Positions 24,800-29,387 of a stretch of DNA of 29,387 nucleotides are shown piece by piece. The notes under the pieces were generated by a model that was not told the DNA's origin, did no database searches, and saw only the letters and a program-made list of their open reading frames with translations. This DNA comes from Pseudomonadota bacterium (GTDB lineage Bacteria > Pseudomonadota > Alphaproteobacteria > Caulobacterales > Caulobacteraceae): positions 1 through 29,387 of the forward strand of contig JAEYQX010000242.1 in the NCBI GenBank assembly GCA_023409795.1, in the 5' to 3' direction. The position numbers and the translations under genes were made by a program. Within the stretch, counting starts at the first letter, position 1; each line of letters begins with the position of its first letter.

Positions 24800-24846
24800 G
24801 TTCGATTGGGTAGATAGTCGCCAGTTATGGCAGATCAAGGGCAAGA

Positions 24847-26010
24847 TCAGTCCAGTTTGGGGGCTTTTTCGTCGGAAGCCTTTGCGCCGCCACCCAGCAG
24901 GCGTCGGAACCAGCCGGGCTTGCGGCCCGGGTCGCTGTCGCCGGACTGGCGCTCGGTATAGGGCTCGCCATCACCGGACAGCAGGACCGCCATCCAGCGC
25001 GATCCCTTGAACTCGGCCAGGATGGCCATGGCCATGACGGCCAGGGGCGTCGACAGGAACATGCCCGGCACGCCCCACATCTTGCCCCACAGCGCCAGGG
25101 CCAGCAGAACCACCACCGGGTCGATGTTCTGGTTGTCGCCCTGCATTCGCGGCTGGATCACATTGCCCACGACAAAGAGGACCAGCTGCAGCCCGACCAG
25201 CAGCACCAGGGCCGGCCAGTAGCTTTCAAACTGGACCAGCGCGAACAGCGGCGGGGCCAGGCCTGCAATGGCACCGCCCAGCACCGGGATGAAGCCGACG
25301 ACAAAGATGACAAAGGTCCAGAACTCGGCGTTCTGAAGGCCGACCGCCCGCATCAGCACCCAGGCGACGGCGCAGATCATGGCCCCGGTCACGGCCTGGA
25401 CCCACATATAGCCCTCGACCCCGCCACGGACCCGGTTGAAGACCTCCAGCGCCTCCTGGCGGGCCGAGCGTTCAGGGAACATGCCGACGATCTTCTTGTT
25501 GAAGCCCTTCTGCGAGGCCAGCAGGAAGCCCAGGTAGACCATGACGAAGAAGGCCCCCGAGGCCACGCCCTGGGCCTGGACCGCCGCCGCCGTCAGCCAG
25601 CCGCGCACGTCGATGCCCGCCAGCAGGTCCTGCAGGGTCGGCGGGTCCGATACGCCCACCAGGCCGGCGACATCGACGATGATCTGGTCAAGGCGCGGCC
25701 CGATCCGGGTCGAGACCCCCGAGGCGTCGGTAAAGAAGCCCGCCGCCCCATCGACGATGATCCAGATCGAGATCAGAAAGCCCAGGACCACCAGGACCAG
25801 GGCCGCCAGCCCGGCAAAGCGCGAGGGGATGACGGTGCGCGACTCGATCGCACGCTTCAGCCCGTCGATCATGATCAGCAGGGCGATCGCCATGGCCAGG
25901 GGCGTCAGGATGTCGCGCAGCCAGTAAAGGGCGGCCCCCGCCGCCACCACCGCGATGATGATGGCGGCATTGCGGGTCGCGGGATCATTGATCGAAAGGG
26001 GAAGCTTCAT
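24847..26010 (-). CDS. AI-2E transporter family (DUF20/PerM-like) membrane permease
   Basis: The 387-residue product has the AI-2E-family (UPF0118) pattern of about seven to eight membrane segments: two near the N-terminus (~15-60), one at ~65-90, then after a soluble stretch (~95-150) further segments from ~155 to 335. The family-typical FIPVLGGAIAGLAPPLFAL and the late GVPGMFLSTPLAVM are present. The C-terminal ~45 residues are charged and cytosolic. I take the ATG at 26010 (MKLPLSINDP); the frame is also open with a TTG at 26046. Members are proposed exporters, some as Na+/H+ antiporters; the substrate here cannot be told and a role in AI-2 signalling should not be assumed from the name. 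It is divergent from the DUF853 ATPase gene. Confidence 0.92.
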   Translation of the reverse strand: MKLPLSINDPATRNAAIIIAVVAAGAALYWLRDILTPLAMAIALLIMIDGLKRAIESRTVIPSRFAGLAALVLVVLGFLISIWIIVDGAAGFFTDASGVSTRIGPRLDQIIVDVAGLVGVSDPPTLQDLLAGIDVRGWLTAAAVQAQGVASGAFFVMVYLGFLLASQKGFNKKIVGMFPERSARQEALEVFNRVRGGVEGYMWVQAVTGAMICAVAWVLMRAVGLQNAEFWTFVIFVVGFIPVLGGAIAGLAPPLFALVQFESYWPALVLLVGLQLVLFVVGNVIQPRMQGDNQNIDPVVVLLALALWGKMWGVPGMFLSTPLAVMAMAILAEFKGSRWMAVLLSGDGEPYTERQSGDSDPGRKPGWFRRLLGGGAKASDEKAPKLD

Positions 26011-26072
26011 AAGCCTGACTGTCAGCGGCGTTTGCGACAGCGTCAATCGTTGTCACGGTCGGTGGTTCCGTC

Positions 26073-26100
26073 TTGCAGCCTTAAGCGGCTAGGATATGCA
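26073..26100 (+). promoter_or_regulatory. Possible promoter of the DUF853 ATPase gene
   Basis: TTGCAG (26073-26078) and TATGCA (26095-26100) are 16 bp apart in the 115-bp divergent spacer, with the start codon 25 bp further on. A small AGCC-TTAAGC-GGCT dyad overlaps the spacer. The match is approximate. Confidence 0.3.
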
Positions 26101-26125
26101 AGGCCTGTGATGTCGGAGACCCTGA

Positions 26126-27637
26126 ATGACCGAAGCTTCGCCCGCGCTTTTCCTAGGACAATCCTTTGAGGGCGAGCCCGAACGCCTGCTGCTGAAGCGG
26201 GCCAACCGCCACGGCGTGGTGGCCGGGGCCACCGGCACCGGCAAGACCGTGACCCTGCAGATCATGGCCCAGGGCTTTTCCGATGCGGGCGTGGCCGTCT
26301 TCTGCGCCGACGTGAAGGGCGACCTGTCGGGCATCAGCCAGGCGGGCGGCACCGAGAAGTTCGCCGAGCGCGCGGGCAAGTTGGGCCTGGAACTGCACGG
26401 CCGCGCCGCGCCGACCGTCTTCTGGGACCTGTATGGCGAGAAGGGCCATCCGGTGCGCGCCACCGTCAGCGACATCGGCCCGGTGCTGATGGCGCGGATG
26501 CTGGACCTGAACGAGGTGCAGGAAGGGGTGCTGACCATCGCCTTCCACGTCGCCGACAAGGAAGGCCTGCTCCTGCTGGACCTGGCGGACCTGCGCAGCC
26601 TGCTGACCTATGTGTCCGAAAACGCCAAAACCATCGGCGCCGAGGTGGGCAATGTCTCGCCCCAGTCGGTGGCCGCGATCCAGCGGGCCCTGCTGCAGCT
26701 GGAAAACGAGGGCGGCCGCGCCTTCTTCGGCGAGCCGGCCCTGCGGCTGGAGGACATGATCCGCACGGGGCTGGATGGCCGGGGCCAGATCAACGTCCTG
26801 GCCGCCGAGAAGCTGATGAACAGCCCCCGGCTCTATGCCGCCTTCCTGCTGTGGCTGCTGTCCGAGCTGTTCGAGCAGCTGCCCGAGATCGGCGACCCCG
26901 AAAAGCCGCGCCTGGTCTTCTTCTTCGACGAAGCCCACCTGCTGTTCCGCGATGCGCCCAAGGCCCTGCTGGAAAAGGTCGAGCAGGTGGTGCGCCTGAT
27001 CCGTTCCAAGGGGGTGGGGGTCTATTTCGTCACCCAGAACCCGGCCGATATTCCCGACAGCGTCCTGGCCCAGCTGGGCAACCGCGTCCAGCACGCCCTG
27101 CGCGCCTATACGCCGTCGGAGCAGCGCGGCCTGCGCGCTGCCGCCCAGAGCTTCCGCAGCAATCCGGCCTTTGACACGGCCAAGGCGATCCAGGCGCTTG
27201 GCGTGGGCGAGGCCCTGGTCTCGACCCTGGACGAAAAAGGTGCCCCAACCGTGGTGGCCCAGACCAGGATCCGTCCGCCTGACTCGCGCCTGGGCCCGGC
27301 CACGGATGCGGAACGCGCCGCCTTGATGGCCTCAAGCCCGGTGCGCGGCACCTATGACACGGCCATCAATCGCGAGAGCGCCGAGGAGATCCTGAAGGCG
27401 CGCAAGGCCCAGGTCGAGCGGATCGAGGCTGAGACCCGCGAAGCCGCCGAGGCGGAAAAGGTTCGCGCCAGGGCCGAGAAGGAGGCCGCCCGCAGCGCAC
27501 CGCGCGCCCCGGCCCGGCGCTCCAGCAATCGCCAGACGCCGATGGAGGCCCTGACCAAGTCGGTGTTGCGAACGGCGGGATCGACCCTGACCCGCGAACT
27601 GCTGCGCGGGGTGCTGGGCAGCCTCAAGCGACGCTAG
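26126..27637 (+). CDS. DUF853 / HerA-like P-loop ATPase (YjgR type)
   Basis: The 503-residue product is a FtsK/HerA-class ATPase of the DUF853 family, whose E. coli member is YjgR. Walker A is GATGTGKT (residues 34-41), and Walker B is LVFFFDEAHLLF (DEAH at 268-271). The family's VFCADVKGDLSGI (~58-70) and YFVTQNPADIPDSVLAQLGN (~300-320) are present. A Glu/Arg/Ala-rich segment at ~420-475, probably coiled coil or flexible, precedes a short conserved-looking C-terminal helix. GGAGA lies upstream of the ATG. HerA relatives move DNA in repair or conjugation; the role of DUF853 proteins is not settled. No NurA partner is in the window. Its stop is 3 bp from the mltA stop (convergent). Confidence 0.93.
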   Translation: MTEASPALFLGQSFEGEPERLLLKRANRHGVVAGATGTGKTVTLQIMAQGFSDAGVAVFCADVKGDLSGISQAGGTEKFAERAGKLGLELHGRAAPTVFWDLYGEKGHPVRATVSDIGPVLMARMLDLNEVQEGVLTIAFHVADKEGLLLLDLADLRSLLTYVSENAKTIGAEVGNVSPQSVAAIQRALLQLENEGGRAFFGEPALRLEDMIRTGLDGRGQINVLAAEKLMNSPRLYAAFLLWLLSELFEQLPEIGDPEKPRLVFFFDEAHLLFRDAPKALLEKVEQVVRLIRSKGVGVYFVTQNPADIPDSVLAQLGNRVQHALRAYTPSEQRGLRAAAQSFRSNPAFDTAKAIQALGVGEALVSTLDEKGAPTVVAQTRIRPPDSRLGPATDAERAALMASSPVRGTYDTAINRESAEEILKARKAQVERIEAETREAAEAEKVRARAEKEAARSAPRAPARRSSNRQTPMEALTKSVLRTAGSTLTRELLRGVLGSLKRR

Positions 27638-27640
27638 GGA

Positions 27641-28774
27641 TCAGCCCCGGGGCACCAGCCGCCACATCCGCAGGGGGTGGCGGACGGACCCGGCTTCCTG
27701 GCCGGCCTCGTCACCACGGCCCATGTAGAGATCGGCCCGGACCGGCCCGCGAATGGCCGAGCCGGTGTCCAGGGCCATGACCAGGCCGCGATAGCTGGCG
27801 CGCGCCCCGATCAGGTTGCCGGCATCGGCCTCGATCCAGACCGGCTCACCATAGGTCCAGTGCGACGGATCGACGGCAATGGACCGGCGCGCGGGCAGGG
27901 GGATGCCGGCGGCGCCCACGGCTTCGCGGCCATCGTCCCGGGCGGTGGTGAAGAAGATGTAGCGCGGGTTCAGCGCCATGACCGCGCGGGCCTCGGCCCC
28001 CCGGTGGTCGGACAGCCAGCGGCGGATGGCATCGCCCGAGGTGCCATTGGGCGGCAGCAGGCCCTGCTGGCTCATCGGCCGGGCGATGCCAACGAAGGGC
28101 TTGCCATTGTCGGCGGCATAGGCAGCCCTGAGCCGCGAGCCATCCGGGAAGGTGAGGGTGCCCGAGCCCTGGATCTGCAGGAAGAAAAGGTCCTCGGCCT
28201 TCATCCAGGCCAGGACCTGGGACTGGGCCGAGCCCGCCTCGATGGCCGCGCGGTCGCCGACCTGATCCAGGTTGGCCGGGCGGCTCAGGACCGGGGCATC
28301 AAACTCGCCATCCGGAGCCCAGCGGGCCGGGTAGATGGGCGCAAAATAGGCTGTCAGCATACCCGGCTGGCCATCGGCCGTGCGGGCCTCGACGGCGACA
28401 AAGGCCGTCTCCAGGAAGTTGCGGGCGTCGGTCGGGCTGACCTGACGGCTGGCGGACAGGGCCTGCGCCCGCTCGCAGGCCGAGGCGGCGGCGGGGTCCC
28501 TGTGCCGGGCGCAGGTCTGAACATAGGCCAGGAAGGCCGCCAGGTGATCTTCGTGGTTCCATCCCGGCAGGTAGGACAGGGCCATGGCCCCCGGGGGCGG
28601 CGGCGACAGGTCGCGGGGCGGCACGGTCACGCCGGGCAGGACCGGCGCGGCCGGATGGGGCACAGGCCCGGACGGACGGGGCTGGGAGGCACAGGCCGCC
28701 ACCAGCAGGGCCAGGACCGCGGCCCCGACCAGGCCATGCCCCTGAAGTTGCGGGAAGCTGACGACGCCCTGCAT
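27641..28774 (-). CDS. mltA: Membrane-bound lytic murein transglycosylase A (MltA), lipoprotein
   Basis: MltA cleaves peptidoglycan glycan strands to 1,6-anhydro-muropeptides from the outer-membrane face of the periplasm. The 377-residue product starts with a lipoprotein signal ending in LVAAC (lipid Cys28), then a Pro-rich linker (~31-62). The MltA core follows (LTAYFAPIYPA ~140-150, FFLQIQGSGTL ~197-207), and the C-terminal 3D domain has ALDTGSAIRGP and ADLYMGRG. Asp336 and Asp348 are the conserved acidic residues; one of them matches the catalytic Asp of E. coli MltA, most likely Asp348. It is 11 bp downstream of the Tim44-like gene, so the two are cotranscribed. As a lipoprotein it would be a substrate of the Lnt encoded in this window. 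Confidence 0.96.
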   Translation of the reverse strand: MQGVVSFPQLQGHGLVGAAVLALLVAACASQPRPSGPVPHPAAPVLPGVTVPPRDLSPPPPGAMALSYLPGWNHEDHLAAFLAYVQTCARHRDPAAASACERAQALSASRQVSPTDARNFLETAFVAVEARTADGQPGMLTAYFAPIYPARWAPDGEFDAPVLSRPANLDQVGDRAAIEAGSAQSQVLAWMKAEDLFFLQIQGSGTLTFPDGSRLRAAYAADNGKPFVGIARPMSQQGLLPPNGTSGDAIRRWLSDHRGAEARAVMALNPRYIFFTTARDDGREAVGAAGIPLPARRSIAVDPSHWTYGEPVWIEADAGNLIGARASYRGLVMALDTGSAIRGPVRADLYMGRGDEAGQEAGSVRHPLRMWRLVPRG

Positions 28775-28785
28775 GGTCCCTGACC

Positions 28786-29387
28786 TCAGGCCGTGGCCGG
28801 CTCGACCCGCGCCAGTGCCCAGTTTGGATCGGCCGCCCCCAGGGCGCGCTCGAAGGTCCAGATCTCGGCCGTGCGGCGCTCATCCACCACGGGCTCGCCG
28901 GCTGCCGGGGTCACGGTCGAGCGCAGCTCGGCCAGGAATCGCACCTTGGCCACGGCCCGTTCGTCGCGCACCGTGGCGCTTTCCAGGTCGGCGCGCGGGG
29001 GGATGATGAACTCGACCTGTTCGCGGTCGGCCCGGGCGCTGCGCGCGGCAATGCCGGCATCAAACGAGGTCATGACCGAAGGGGTCAGCAGCGGGCGCAG
29101 GGTGTCGCGGTCGCCGGCGGCATAGGACTGGACGATGGTCTCATAGGCCTGGCGCGCCCCTTCCAGGAAGCGGGCCGGGTCGAAGGAGGGATCGCGGGCC
29201 TTAAGGCCGGAAATGGCGGCAGCGGTGACCGGGTCGACCGTGGGCACCGGCGGGGCCGACCCCGCCATGGGGCCCGTGACGCGGGACAGGGGCTTGTTGT
29301 CGGTCGGCTGGCGGCCGACCTTCATTCCCAGCACATTGTAGAGCATGAACAGCAGGACCCCTGCGATGATGGCAAACACAATGATCA
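28786..29387 (-). CDS. Tim44-like (TimA-type) inner-membrane protein, 5' end cut by window edge
   Basis: About 200 residues are visible. The frame is open to the right edge (I-I-V-F-A-I-I before the first in-window candidate starts), so the true start lies a few codons beyond. A membrane segment at the N-terminus (IIVFAIIAGVLLFMLYNVLG) is followed by a Pro/Ser-rich linker and a Tim44-like domain (~55-195: FDPARFLEGARQAYETIVQ, VDERRTAEIWTFER). Related proteins occur across alphaproteobacteria and in Caulobacter were named TimA, a relative of mitochondrial Tim44; the bacterial function is not settled. It is upstream of mltA in an apparent operon, which hints at an envelope role. Confidence 0.92.
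   Translation of the reverse strand, partial: IIVFAIIAGVLLFMLYNVLGMKVGRQPTDNKPLSRVTGPMAGSAPPVPTVDPVTAAAISGLKARDPSFDPARFLEGARQAYETIVQSYAAGDRDTLRPLLTPSVMTSFDAGIAARSARADREQVEFIIPPRADLESATVRDERAVAKVRFLAELRSTVTPAAGEPVVDERRTAEIWTFERALGAADPNWALARVEPATA

Larger units (their letters stand above)
24438..24846. other. Non-coding interval with gdhZ leader, terminator and structured repeats
   Basis: This 409-bp stretch separates gdhZ from the upstream AI-2E-type gene. From gdhZ outward it holds the GGCGTTAAG/CTTAACGCC dyad (24458-24496), a near-perfect 16-bp palindrome (24554-24569), an AT-richer patch at about 24570-24670 that may contain the gdhZ promoter, a terminator-like stem (24695-24723) and a hairpin with a G-rich loop (24767-24799). 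No convincing reading frame, tRNA or known riboswitch is seen. A small RNA between ~24690 and 24840 cannot be excluded. Confidence 0.6.

Noticed and set aside
24847..26010. Quorum-sensing role from the AI-2E family name
   Set aside because: The family is broad and most members are unrelated to AI-2; no luxS or lsr-type gene is in the window.

Overview
The window is a very GC-rich, densely coding bacterial chromosome segment. Its gene families and order point to an alphaproteobacterium of the Caulobacterales, most likely Brevundimonas or a close relative. The signs are the minus-strand run tsaB-rimI-fur-miaB-phoH-ybeY-lnt, a 180-kDa NAD-dependent glutamate dehydrogenase of the Caulobacter GdhZ type, an AhpC/AhpD pair, a Tim44-like protein next to MltA, and Fur lacking the C-terminal CxxC pairs. 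The genus is an inference from gene content, not a database match. There are 24 protein genes, two cut by the window edges. I found no rRNA, tRNA, CRISPR array, IS element or phage. Layout: (1) 1-5515, two non-orthologous aconitases face each other, acnA (5' truncated, +) and acnB (-). Between them, behind the acnA terminator, sits a visibly less GC-rich gene for a membrane-anchored LprI-like protein with no cysteines. (2) 5692-10390, a peroxide-defence block: oxyR and katG on minus, ahpC and ahpD on plus. The katG/ahpC divergent spacer carries a LysR-type dyad that sits next to a plausible katG -35. This OxyR has only one cysteine. (3) 10472-24437, a co-directional minus-strand stretch. Read in transcription order it is gdhZ, a UspA protein, a NifU/NFU1-type Fe-S carrier, two XRE regulators, tsaB, rimI, fur, miaB, phoH, ybeY, lnt, then a third XRE regulator. 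Several junctions overlap or nearly touch, so at least tsaB to lnt probably form one or a few operons. (4) 24438-24846, a 409-bp non-coding interval holding the gdhZ leader with two large dyads, a probable terminator, and a hairpin with a G-rich loop. (5) 24847-29387, an AI-2E-family permease (-) divergent from a DUF853/HerA-like ATPase (+), then convergent mltA and a 3' fragment-complete Tim44-like gene on minus. How the genes fit together: several products concern Fe-S clusters, iron and peroxide. They are two [4Fe-4S] aconitases, the radical-SAM enzyme MiaB, an Nfu carrier, Fur, OxyR, KatG and AhpCD. The rest of the minus-strand run serves translation (TsaB and MiaB in tRNA modification, RimI, YbeY) and envelope lipoprotein maturation (Lnt, with MltA as a likely client). 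The best candidates for something undescribed are the XRE pair at 17247-18293, whose control regions share GTTTC/GAAAC dyads and one member of which carries an S24/LexA-like domain without the catalytic serine; the single-cysteine OxyR; the inverted-topology LprI-like protein between the aconitases; and the structured gdhZ upstream region.
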